64,000 nucleotides of DNA from Amblyornis subalaris (lineage: Eukaryota; Chordata; Aves; Passeriformes; Ptilonorhynchidae), in contig JACAXG010000310.1 of the NCBI GenBank assembly GCA_018881555.1, positions 201,584-265,583 of the forward strand, given 5' to 3'. Shown here piece after piece: positions 36,514 through 46,062 of the stretch; within the stretch, counting starts at the first letter, position 1, and each line of letters opens with the position of its first letter. The position numbers were made by a program, and so were the translations under genes. Below the pieces are notes generated by a model. The model was not told where the DNA came from and did no database searches. It was given only the letters and a program-made list of their open reading frames with translations.

Positions 36514-39500
36514 GTAGGGCTTGCTCGCTTTCATTCTTGTTTGCATGTGTTCCCATGGTGTGAGTCTTGCTAGAATTTCAGAATCACAGAGCCATTTTGG
36601 TTGGAAAAGACCTCCAAGACCATCGAGTCCAACCTAGGAAATCCTCTAAAGAATGGGAGATGCCCAGCAGGCTTTACATTTCCATGTAATTCTGTCCTCC
36701 CCTCCCATAATCTTGTGGGGTGGATAATGAAGGGGAATGGGGGAAGATGACCCATGTAAAATGCCTGGTCAGGCACTTAATATGATTTTTTTAACAGCCT
36801 GTTTGGCAAAGAATAAGCAATAAGCAGAAGGGTGACTTGGCAAAGGAGGGTATGGTGGCTCTATGTGTCACCTCTGTTTGTGTGCTGAAGGCCAAGAGAA
36901 TCACTGGAAGTGTTTCAGGCTGGGCAAGCATTTAACAGGTGCCACCAGGAAGAATGACTTTCAGATGACTTTATTTGCACTTACTAAAGTCGCTGGAGGA
37001 AATCGGGGATGCTGTGTTTGAATTAGTAATCTTTAGGTAAATAAACTGCATGGCCTTCCTTCCAACAACACCCAAGCATTTTAAGTGCTTTTGTTGTTTA
37101 ATCCTCTCTCACCTCCGTTTAAAGTCATGATCTCTTCCCTCCTCCCAGTTTCCTTTCCATGATGATGGCAAAAAGGATGATAGCAGTAGCTCTAACTGGG
37201 GTCCCTTGCTATGTAGGAGCAGAGAGCTTGGGGTTTGTGTTATGTTTGGCTGTCCTACACTTCCAGCGTGTGAACTGTGTGGCACCTAGAAACAGAAATA
37301 GCAACAAAGAAGATTTACAGGGAGGGAGAAAGCACATATTTCTTCAAGCCTGCCGTTTTCTACCTTATTGAATATTTCTCTTTTTTTTTCCTGAGATATT
37401 TTTACTGCTTGCTGAGTGATGAATGCCTCCCTAAACCACAGTGTGTTTGGTTTTGTTCTGGCACTCCAGCTGCCCTAACTGCATGTTTCAAAGCCTGACC
37501 CAGCCCTGCATGTGCTTCCTGGGAGTGCTGCTCTCCTCTTTGAGTGTGTATGTATATGAAGAGAGCTGCTCAAATCATGTGCTCTGGTGTTTAATCCTGA
37601 CCCCATCAATTTGGCAACAAATCTCTCTTACTCCTGGTTTTATTTCTGGAGTTGACTACGCACCGAGTGACTCAACGTCTGCCCATGGATCAACAGGCTC
37701 GTTATTAATCTCCTTTATGGGAACTAATTTAACCTTCTGGTGCAAAAGCAGCCCCGTGGGAGCCCAGGAGGTTGTTTACTGTTGGTGTCCTGACATGGAT
37801 GAGAAGATAAGTGGGTTATCCTCCCAACATCCTGTGGCGAGTTTGCAAGTGTGGCAGTTTCACTGTCACTTAGGGAGCAAATCGCATCTGGAATTCTCTC
37901 TCAGTGGTATTAACATCATTAATTATTTAATTGTAATATCACTTTCCAGGGTAGAAGAGAACTCGAGTCCCACAAGGGCCTCTAACTAAAACCTTAAATG
38001 AATGGATAAGCACCATTTCCTCCTTTACCCATTGGAATCAGGCTCCTGGGGGCAGAACAGAAGAGCCAGTGCAGAGAAGGAACTGGGAAAAGTGGCTGTG
38101 AGGGGTCAAAATACTTGAGAGCTCGAAAGCTGCCAGTTCAGTCCACTATGNCATGTGCTCTTTAAAAGATTAAAAATAGTCTCCAGGCAGTTGCATTCAT
38201 TAAGATTTTTCTTCGGGGGATATTAAGCACATAGCCATGTAATTTGAAATGGAGAAGGAAAAGCCTGTAAGTGGAACTTAAATTGTGACATAGCAAGTCT
38301 TATAAGGGGTATTTCCTTATCTGCCTTTTGCAATGCTGAATTCAGAAGCCAGTGTCAGACAGTGAGGAGAACAGAGGGCAGGAGAAGGAAGCAGCAAACC
38401 TTAAAAAAATGACAAGTGTGTTTATGGATCCTTTTTATGTGTAAAAAAGGATTCTTCATTTTAATGGTGTTTATTTTTAAATTGATGTCTGGCGTTAGAA
38501 AATGTTCTATGTCTCTTAATGGCTAAAAAGCCTCTAATAAGGCTTTACCTGACCTGCTTTACTACAAAGCATATAATCTGTAGGTTCTCATCGTGTACAC
38601 AACCCTGGGAGTTCATGGAATTTTCAGGGGTTGTTTTCAGGCTGAGATGTGCGTAAAAGTTAATTTTATAACAGGCTGTTGCATGGGTTATGATTCTGAA
38701 GTGGGAATAAAGTGATACAGCATGGAAGAACATGCAGCTGTTTGTTCTGGTTTATTAATAACTAGTGAATGAGGTTTTTAAGGGTGAAAATAAAATAAAA
38801 TGACGTTAATACCATTGAGCGAGGGCTAAAACCAGAGTGCAGTACAGAACAGATTTCTGATTTTTTAAATAATTTCCTCAGGCTTTGGCTGTTGATACTC
38901 CTGCCTCTTGAAGCCTGTAGGAAAGCTCTAAAATACATATTATTCTTCTGTAAGCAGGATTTCCATTTGGCTATTGCTGTGCAGTGAATTCTCTTCCCAC
39001 AGGAATGTTACGGTCACCATTAAAAATGCAAAATTCCTGAGGCCAGATTTGACAAGCTTGTTTGGGGAGGAAGAAAAGTCCCATTACACCTGTGGATCTT
39101 TGAACAACTTGCTGCCTGGTGGAAATTTAAGTTCACTGGGAAGTTCCCAGTGTTGTCCTCGCCTGCACTGGTGGATCTTGTTCTCTTGCACCCTCGTTGG
39201 TGCTGCCACCGCTGTCAGATGGGTCAAACGTAGGCAAAAAGCCTCGTGCTCTGAAAGGAGCTCTGTGGAGCTCTCATACAGCAAATCAGGGTGCCCAGAG
39301 ATGAGTTGTATCCAACTTGTCTGCCCAGTTTGACAAACCTTTACGGGAAACATGATTTGACAGCAATTTTCATCCTTGGAAGTGTCCTGCGCTCGCCTCC
39401 CCTGTAATGAGTCTTGACTTAACTGGGTCAGGAATTCAAGACTCATTACCCTCCCTGCTCCTGTCCCCCAGCACGGGGGGTTTTGCAGTGCTGAGGGAGA

Positions 39501-39714
39501 AGAAGCAGCTGAGCACCCTGGGCATCCCCAAACACCCCTTTCTCCTTTCCAGGCAGCTTTTCCCGGGCATGTGCTGCGGAGGGCTCTGGTGCCACCCGGC
39601 ACAGCTCCCCCTGGCACGCTCGTGTGGAGCTGTGTGCCTTGGCCTGCATGTCTCAATGTTGTGTGTTTGCTTTTCTCATCTAAATTCTGGTTTTTTTCCC
39701 TTTTCTGTCTGTAG
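36514..39714 (+). other. LRRFIP1: LRRFIP1 intron 3
   Basis: This 3.2 kb intron contains a short CR1 piece at its start (36.58-36.64 kb) and a TGCATG at 39645-39650, 65 nt before exon 4. The 182-codon open frame at 37441-37989 shows no domain. Nothing else is recognised. Confidence 0.75.
36579..36640 (-). mobile_element. Short CR1 LINE 3'-end fragment, antisense
   Basis: 'cagaatcacagagccatttt', then 'ggttggaaaagacctccaag' and 'catcgagtccaacct' is the reversed terminus of an older CR1 subfamily. It lies just downstream of the microexon. Confidence 0.8.
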
Positions 39715-39762
39715 AAATATTATGGTCTGGATACTAAGTGGGGAGACATCGAGCAATGGATG
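39715..39762 (+). CDS. LRRFIP1: LRRFIP1 coding exon 4 (KYYGLDTKWGDIEQWM)
   Basis: The acceptor GTAG ends at 39714 after 'tttttttcccttttctgtct'. Sixteen codons encode KYYGLDTKWGDIEQWM and the donor is GTAGGA. This aromatic/acidic module is identical to the human LRRFIP1 segment as I recall it, and LRRFIP2 carries a related one with a KWGQIQKW-type core. It normally travels with IYQVQK as an optional unit, since the shorter human isoform joins QQKE directly to EDSERYS. Phase 0-0. TGCATG lies 65 nt upstream. Confidence 0.95.
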
Positions 39763-41035
39763 GTAGGACTTGATCAACGTAGCTCAACAGCTTTTGCGTG
39801 TTGAAGTTTTGTGTAGTTCATAGAGTTTGATATCCCACAAAGTAGGTATTTTCATGTATTGGGAGCGTGAGTTCCGCTCCAAGCAATCCCACAGTCTTGC
39901 TTTTCCACCTGAGATGTGACTTTTAATCAGCTTAAAAGTGGCAAGGGCTGGGTTAGAGGCATCTCTCTCTACAGACCTGTGTCCATGCCATTGCTGGAAG
40001 ATTAGGTTAGGATAAAGGCCTCTTAAAGCCCTTGGGATACAGGGAATATTCATACTCATTTTACTTCTTGTGGGTTCCATCACCATTTGAGTCTTCTTAA
40101 ATCTGCCTTCAGGTAAATTGTGGGCAAGTTTTACCTGTGCTGCTTCAGTTCCCTTTGCACTTTGGCCCAGGGGAATCCTTCAGAGGAATGGATTTGGTGG
40201 CAGTGCTCGCTTTTTTCAATAATACAGTGTCCTGGATTTTATAATTTGCTAAAGCCAGTGAAGTTGATACCAGCTACAGAATTGGCCATTAGCAACTTCT
40301 GACTGTTTTAACACCCATAATATGAGATGAAGAAGTTGCTAGCAGGCTGGAAGTCATTGGTTTCAATGCTAAGTTTATGAAACCACTTACAAGTGATGCC
40401 AGATGAAAGCTATGGCCTTGCCNTGCAGAACTGAGCAGTGCACACTGGAAAAGGCAAAACTGAACAGCTGGAAGGTGACTTCCCAAACTCCCCAGCTTCC
40501 TTGGCCCTCGATAATTAATTAGTGTAAATACTGGTTTGCATGGAGCAGCCACCCACCAAGGTGCTCTAGAACACCTTGAGTCTCCTCCCGTTGAGTCTCC
40601 TCCCGTTGAGTCTCCTCCCGTTGAGTCTCCTCAAGTCCTTGCTGGATAAGCTTAACTCCACCTTACTGGCAATTCCCTTGCTTGGAAATCAGCTCACCTG
40701 TGAGAACTGTTGACTGCAGTGTTGAAACTTTTTTTTTTCCTTGCTGTTTTCTCTTGTTGTTTCTAAATTCCATGGCAAATCCATGTGTTAAAATCAGCTT
40801 GTTGACACGTAAAACATCCGACGGCGTTTCCGGTGTCGCACAGGCTGTGTAGCAGAGGGGAGGAAAGTTGGGGTCACAAAGGAGGGAGAAAGGGTTTTTC
40901 TGGCTTGACCTTCTGTTGTTTGGTTTAACTTTACTGGCTCCTAAGCGTGGCTGGAGCTCACTGTTTCTGGAAGGCTGTGTTGGTGTGTCTGTCCTCTCAA
41001 CACCTCCCTCTGTTTTCTCTCTGCTGCCTTGGTAG
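39763..41035 (+). other. LRRFIP1: LRRFIP1 intron 4
   Basis: This 1.27 kb intron contains a 15-bp x 4 minisatellite at 40576-40635 and no recognised transposon. Confidence 0.8.
40576..40635 (+). repeat. 15-bp minisatellite, four units
   Basis: The unit 'ttgagtctcctcccg' repeats exactly at 40576, 40591 and 40606, with a fourth unit at 40621 whose last bases differ (tcaag). There is no spacer and no CRISPR character. Identity of the units suggests recent expansion and likely length polymorphism. Confidence 0.95.
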
Positions 41036-41080
41036 GAAGACAGTGAGCGTTATTCCCGTAGAGCCCGAAGAAATGCCTCG
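41036..41080 (+). CDS. LRRFIP1: LRRFIP1 coding exon 5 (EDSERYSRRARRNAS)
   Basis: The acceptor is 'ccttggtag' and fifteen codons encode EDSERYSRRARRNAS, then the donor GTCAGT. It matches human EDSERYSRRSRRNTS closely, from memory. It is Arg/Ser-rich with basophilic-kinase-like RRxxS contexts. The human protein includes this exon in the main isoforms, so it is probably constitutive in spite of the pyrimidine at donor +3. Phase 0-0. Confidence 0.95.
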
Positions 41081-41599
41081 GTCAGTACCTACTTTTGCTT
41101 TTACTGTTTATCCAGACATTTCAAATTAAGAAAACAGACATGTATAAGGCACTTCCTTCTTAAAAGAAAAGAACCAAAGCAAGCTCCCACCAGCCCCCGG
41201 CAAGTGAAAACCCCAAAGCCACTTCCTGACTGCTCTGCCCTCTCCCCAGTCACTCTGGGAAGCTTTTGCAAATGTGCAAGAATAAAGGGGGTGGAAGGTG
41301 GGGAAATAACCTGCTTGGAGTGTTTCGTGTTCATTTATTGAGACAGAGGGCCAAGAGCATAGAGCAGGGAACACCCAAGCAAGCTCCTCCTTCACCCTAT
41401 GGTAAAATATTTGACGTTGGGCAGGGAATGATTTAGTTTGCTTTCTGCTTATAGTTTTAATGTAATTTTTTTTTCAAAAACACTTAGTTTGTACATCGTC
41501 CCCTTCCTCCTGTCCCATCAAAGCCACCAGCGTTTGCCTCGCTGCCTGTTGCTCGTGTTCTTTTCACTGTTTCTTTGTCTCTGCGCTTTCTCCCGCTAG
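41081..41599 (+). other. LRRFIP1: LRRFIP1 intron 5
   Basis: This is the shortest intron (519 bp). No repeat or element was recognised apart from a T run near 41466. The acceptor is 'ctttctcccgctag'. Confidence 0.85.
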
Positions 41600-41650
41600 G
41601 CCTCGGATGAAGATGAGCGCATGTCAGTGGGTAGCCGTGGAAGCCTGAGG
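41600..41650 (+). CDS. LRRFIP1: LRRFIP1 coding exon 6 (ASDEDERMSVGSRGSLR)
   Basis: Seventeen codons encode ASDEDERMSVGSRGSLR, the same as the human protein as I recall. The donor read is AGG|GTTGGT, which keeps phase 0; the stronger-looking GTAAAC four bases later would break frame. In the short human isoform SLR joins directly to VEERPEKDF (exon 14 here), so all exons 7-13 are optional insertions after this point. The TGCATG at 41675-41680 is 25 nt downstream of the donor within a UG-rich tract of the kind bound by CELF proteins. Confidence 0.94.
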
Positions 41651-42032
41651 GTTGGTAAACTGTAAATCTCTGTGTGCATGTCTGTGTATGGGTGTCACTG
41701 TCCCCCTGTGCCCCCACAGTGTCGTCCTGCCGAGGTCTTGACGTGTTCCGTGTTGGTTTTTTGCAAGTACACGTGGATTTCTTTCCGGTGCGTTCCCTGT
41801 GCAGGAGCACGAGTTCCTGTGCAGGAACCTTTGTGCTCACTGCTGTTCACTGTTGCAGGAAGGGCTTAGACAAGACATTGATATCTGCATGCACCTTGTA
41901 AGCTCCACTACTGATACTGAAAATTTGGGAAGAGGAAGCGCTGGCAGAATCAGTGNTTATAGCTCAGGAAAATAGAAGCGAATGATCAGTGGAAATAAGT
42001 CTTAAGCACTTTGGAATTGCAGGGGAATACTG

Positions 42033-42303
42033 AGAGAATCCCAGAATATCCCGAGCTGGAAGGGACCTCCAGGGATCACGGAGCCCAACCCCTGGCCCTG
42101 CACAGACACCCCAACAATCCCACCCTGTGCCTGAGAGTGTTGTCTCAACACTCCTGGAGCTCTGGCAGCCTGAGCACTCTGACCATTCCCTGGGGAGCCT
42201 GTTCGGTGCCCAAACACCCTCTGGGGGAAGAACCTTTTCCTAAAATCCAACCTAACCTGCCCCCACACAGCTCCAGACGTTCCCTCAGGTCCTATCACCG
42301 GTT
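42033..42303 (-). mobile_element. CR1 LINE fragment, antisense
   Basis: The reversed CR1 terminus 'cgagctggaagggacctcca' is followed by 'ctgcacagacaccccaacaa' and 'ctctgggggaagaacctttt'. It belongs to the same subfamily as the longer copy at 59.08 kb, which has the same diagnostic words. Confidence 0.94.
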
Positions 42304-43433
42304 ACTCTCTTTAAAAATGCTTTAGAGATACTTCAAAATTCATCTGCAGGCCTGAGTTTTGTGGAGGGAGGGATTAGTAAAGCTCTGAGTATTCATCTGT
42401 AGGAAAAGTTCAAACAGTTTTTTCCTCAAAATATCCAGATAGTATTTTCCCAGATAATCCATGTTTATATAAACCTTAACTCTGTTATAACATAGAGTCT
42501 AGAAGACTCATTNAAAAAAAAATCTAAAACATTNCTGCTGCCTGATCAAGAATCCCACTGTAAGATTGCACAAAATGTGCTTAAAAATATAAAGTGTTGC
42601 CTTGTTCCCTTTTTAGTGGAATCCTTATTGCTACTTAAGAAATGCTGTTAAAACCTTTATTCCTCAAGATGACAAACTTGAGTGCTTTTCAGAGCTAGGA
42701 GATGCCTCAAAGCTCCAAAGATTCACTGAAGAAAAGCTTCCCTGCACAGCTGAACGTGAAAAGCAATGTTTATTTTGCTTGGAGTTAAATGTTGACATGT
42801 TTATGAAAGTGTTTTTTGAAGGGAGGGAAAACAAAATCTCCAGTTCAGCTGAAATACCAATTCTGTCTATTTAGAAGGTGATGACAACACAAATGGGTTG
42901 TTTATCCCTGGCTGTAATGTGGCAGGATGCAAACACACTGGCTCTGTGTTTACAGCACATCTTCATCTGAAACACCTTCTGTCCTTGGAAAGCCACCACT
43001 GATTCTTCCTGAGGCGTTTTTGTAACACAGTCCTGTGGTTTATATACATTTAAAGAGCAGAAGCCTTGCACTCTGCCTCCCCACTTCCCTTGGAGAAGCT
43101 TTTCTGGCCCTTTTTCCTGAGCANTCCTGCCCGTGTGCCTTCAGGCTGAGATAACCAGCGCTGGTCTGGTGAGCAGCAGCCTCCAGCTGCTCCGTGGGAT
43201 GGCCCCGAATTCCTCATACTTCTGCAAGGAATGTGCTGCTTTGACAGAAGGATCTGGCTGAAACTTTCCACGCTGGTATTTCTCCTGATGTTGCACAGGC
43301 CCTGTCCCCACAAAGCAGCCTTTGGTGGGTGCTCTTAGGCGAGCTGACATTTGGGCAGGCACAGGAAAAGTTTTGACAGAGCTTCCTTCCCTCATGCAGG
43401 TGTCACTGGGATTGTAGAAATCGATAGAACATA

Positions 43434-43730
43434 AAATCACAGAATGGTTTGGGCTGGAAGGGATCTTAAAGATCACCTCATTCCACCCCCTGCCATGGGC
43501 AGGGACACCTTCCACTATCCCAGGTTGCTCCAAGCCCTGTCCAGCCTGGCCCTTGGACACTTCCAGGGATGGGGCAGCCACAGCTTCTCTGGGCANCCTG
43601 TGCCAGGGCCTCCCCACCCTCACAGGGAAGAATTCTTTCCTAATATCCCATCTAAACCTACTCTCTGTCAGTTAGAAGCCATTCCTCCTTGTCCTGTCAC
43701 TCCAGGCTCTTGTAAATAGTCTCTCTGATC
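43434..43730 (-). mobile_element. CR1 LINE fragment, antisense
   Basis: The reversed terminus 'tcacagaatggtttgggctg' runs through 'ccatgggcagggacaccttc' and 'caccctcacagggaagaatt' to 'ctgtcactccaggctcttgt'. It is the same type as the copies at 32.47 and 46.35 kb. Confidence 0.95.
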
Positions 43731-44947
43731 AGTAACTTTACCACATCTCTGGCTAATCTCTGAAGGTTTAGCTCCTCCTGCATCTGCTTTCAAAACAACA
43801 AAGCAAAAAAAACCCTATAAGCATTGGCCAACCCAAAAAATTACCTCTGAGCTCTAGTGTTCAATTTGGCTTCAGGGCTATTTTAGCATGAAGGCAGCAC
43901 CAAAAATGGTTGCCTTGTGTCCACAAAGGATTTATAAAATAAGTCAGAGAATTCTGAATTATTCTGNTTTTTTTCAGATATTTGAAGGCCCTCCTTCCAT
44001 TGTTGCAGGATGTCATTTTTGGAAAATTGATCTTGCATCTTTGGTGCTCAGACTCCTTGCANTTGTGAGGGGCTGAAGGTGCCAGGGATTGCTTTTGGGA
44101 GCTGTGCTTCTCTGTACAGGAAGTTCTCACTGAAATGACCCAATATGGGACATTCACTTCTCCCTAGAACTTTACCACCCCACTAATCTGTGTGGGTTTC
44201 ACTCTGGACTTCTCTCCTGGAATATTTTTGAAGTGGATGCCTGGACTGCAGGCACCACAGATCTGCTGAGGTAGCTTTTGGAGAGCTTTTGGATGCTTCT
44301 GACTGAGCAGGCAGCACTACACACACTGCAAAACCCGTGGATATGTCCATGAGACCAGGCCAGCAGATTGATGGAAGCTCCACAGCCGTGGCTGTGCTGT
44401 AAACAGGGACCTGGGGTGCCCATAGAGTGCTGCTTTGAGTGTATCTGGGTCTCCTCAGCTGCCATGGAGGGGCTTCTTCAGCAGCTTTTCTGATGATCCT
44501 GAACCCATCGACAGCTCCTGCTGCTCCCGTTTCAGGAGTTCTGCAAGCTCAGTTCTTTACCATGCAGATTTTCCTAGGGAAGCTCAGTNACATCATCCTG
44601 TGTTTGTTGATCCTCTCTTCAGTCTCTTTTCTATTTCAGTTGTCCCAGTTCTCCCACTTCCCAGCTGGCTGTCTCTAATCCAAGACCATCAGCATGAAAT
44701 ATTTTTGTGTTATCAATCACTTGTGATTAATTTGTGCATTTTCCTTGGTTTGTGTGTTCCCAAGTTCCTGCCTTGTGCCTTTGTGCGAGAAGTCCTGCAT
44801 TATCAAAGTTCTTTCGTTGGGATTTACATCTCTGTGCCTATTTTTGTGTTTATTTGTTGTTCAATTTGTTTTGGGAAATTCTTTTGGTTGACGTAACTTG
44901 TGTTTTCCTTTGTTTTCTGATTTTCCTCTCCTCTCATGCCTTTACAG

Positions 44948-44980
44948 TCTCATTTGGACTATGCCAGCACCTACCCAGTG
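44948..44980 (+). CDS. LRRFIP1: LRRFIP1 coding exon 7 (SHLDYASTYPV cassette)
   Basis: The acceptor 'tgcctttacag' is preceded by 'ttttctgattttcctctcct'. Eleven codons, SHLDYASTYPV, are followed by a good donor GTGAGA. The size, phase 0-0, Ser/Tyr-rich content and position in the optional cassette cluster support it as an LRRFIP1 alternative exon. I do not recall an identical human peptide, so use in transcripts is inference. Confidence 0.7.
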
Positions 44981-46014
44981 GTGAGAATAGTCTGCAAGTT
45001 GCAGTGTGTGTGTGTTCAAAAACTAATCATGAAGAAGAAACTAACACAAGTTGTGTGATAACTGCTCTGAGATNAGGGTGATCTGGAAGGATCCTCAGGC
45101 AGTTTGTGGGCTGTGATGTGAGGATGCCACTTCCCTCTCCTGCACAGTTCAGATGAGAAATGACAAATGATGAGAGAGACCTGAGCTAGGTTGTCCTAGT
45201 TCACAGGACAGAGCAGAATGGCTTTGATTTCCCCTAAAAGACCATTACAGTCTGTCCATCGTTGGACCAGACCCAGCTGGATTTATTTCAGCACAGATCT
45301 GGAATGGGATAAAACTCTCATAAACTCACTCTAAATAGGTCTAGCGAAGGTGACAGAACAAACACACTGCCTACCAAAGCTGCAGCTTGTGTTACCTTCG
45401 CTTTGGAGGACAAAAATCAAAGTAATAATAATGCGGCGAGAGCGAGTATTTGCTTCATGAGCACTGAGACAAGGCTGACTCCTGAAAGAACAGAAAGGGA
45501 CAGTGAGAACTGGGACTTAAAGCTCAGTTTAAAATATTTCCTGCTAGCTTGTGTGGAACTGGAGGTGTCCTGGTGTCTGCAGGAAGCAAACTGGGGAGTG
45601 CAGTTTTATAGATTCCCTAGNTTTTCCCTCTCCTTCATTCCCGGCGCTACATCCAATCAGGAATGCAATGCATCTCTCTGTGCGTGACCTACATACAGGA
45701 ATAGTTGAAACACATTTGGATGTTGCATGGATGTATTGATACAGTCAGGACGGCCAGCTGGTAGCTCTTTTAATTGACCTCCCCCAGCGAGCGTGAACGA
45801 TTTTAACCGCGGCTGCTAAATTTAACAGCGCTATCATCATTTTAACAATATTCTCTAATAACTGGTCAGTTGACTCTGAGGGTTGATTTGCTCACTGAGC
45901 CGTGCTGTGCAAGGCTGGGCTGATGTTCCTGCATGGGGATGTGCATGCCTGGCTTCGGAGGGGCGTGCAGAGACTCATTGATCTTCTCACCCTGCGTTCT
46001 TAATCCCACTGCAG
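44981..46014 (+). other. LRRFIP1: LRRFIP1 intron 7
   Basis: This 1.03 kb intron contains a repeat-free candidate conserved element at 45.77-45.91 kb and two TGCATG sites at 45930-45935 and 45942-45947, 68-80 nt before exon 8. Confidence 0.8.
45765..45910. promoter_or_regulatory. Candidate conserved intronic element before exon 8
   Basis: The block has 'tcttttaattgacctccccc', 'gattttaaccgcggctgcta' and 'taacaatattctctaataac'. It is repeat-free, mixes AT-rich cores with CpG and lies about 100-250 nt before a cassette exon, where splicing or enhancer elements are often conserved. Not tested. Confidence 0.25.
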
Positions 46015-46062
46015 GCTGGATTAGAGAGTGAGAGGACCAAAAAGAAGAACTACTCCAAAGCA
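46015..46062 (+). CDS. LRRFIP1: LRRFIP1 coding exon 8 (AGLESERTKKKNYSKA cassette)
   Basis: The acceptor 'ttaatcccactgcag' precedes sixteen codons AGLESERTKKKNYSKA, then the donor GTATGT. It is a charged, lysine-rich insert unlike the Ser/Tyr-rich neighbours, and its TKKKNYSK could add positive charge. Phase 0-0, so optional. The two TGCATG sites just upstream would predict repression by RBFOX, since upstream sites usually favour skipping. Confidence 0.75.

Larger units (their letters stand above)
41651..44947 (+). other. LRRFIP1: LRRFIP1 intron 6
   Basis: This 3.3 kb intron contains two antisense CR1 copies (42.03-42.30 and 43.43-43.73 kb). Its last 300 bases are T-rich. No other exon is supported. 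Confidence 0.75.

Noticed and set aside
37441..37989. Plus-strand open frame of 182 codons in intron 3
   Set aside because: No recognisable family and no splice-site support; length within chance expectation.
39084..39656. Minus-strand open frame of 190 codons before exon 4
   Set aside because: The longest ORF in the window, but without domain or promoter, low-complexity in parts, and consistent with chance in a GC-richer intron end.
40576..40635. Repeat array as a CRISPR
   Set aside because: Units are directly adjacent with no spacers and the DNA is vertebrate; it is a minisatellite.
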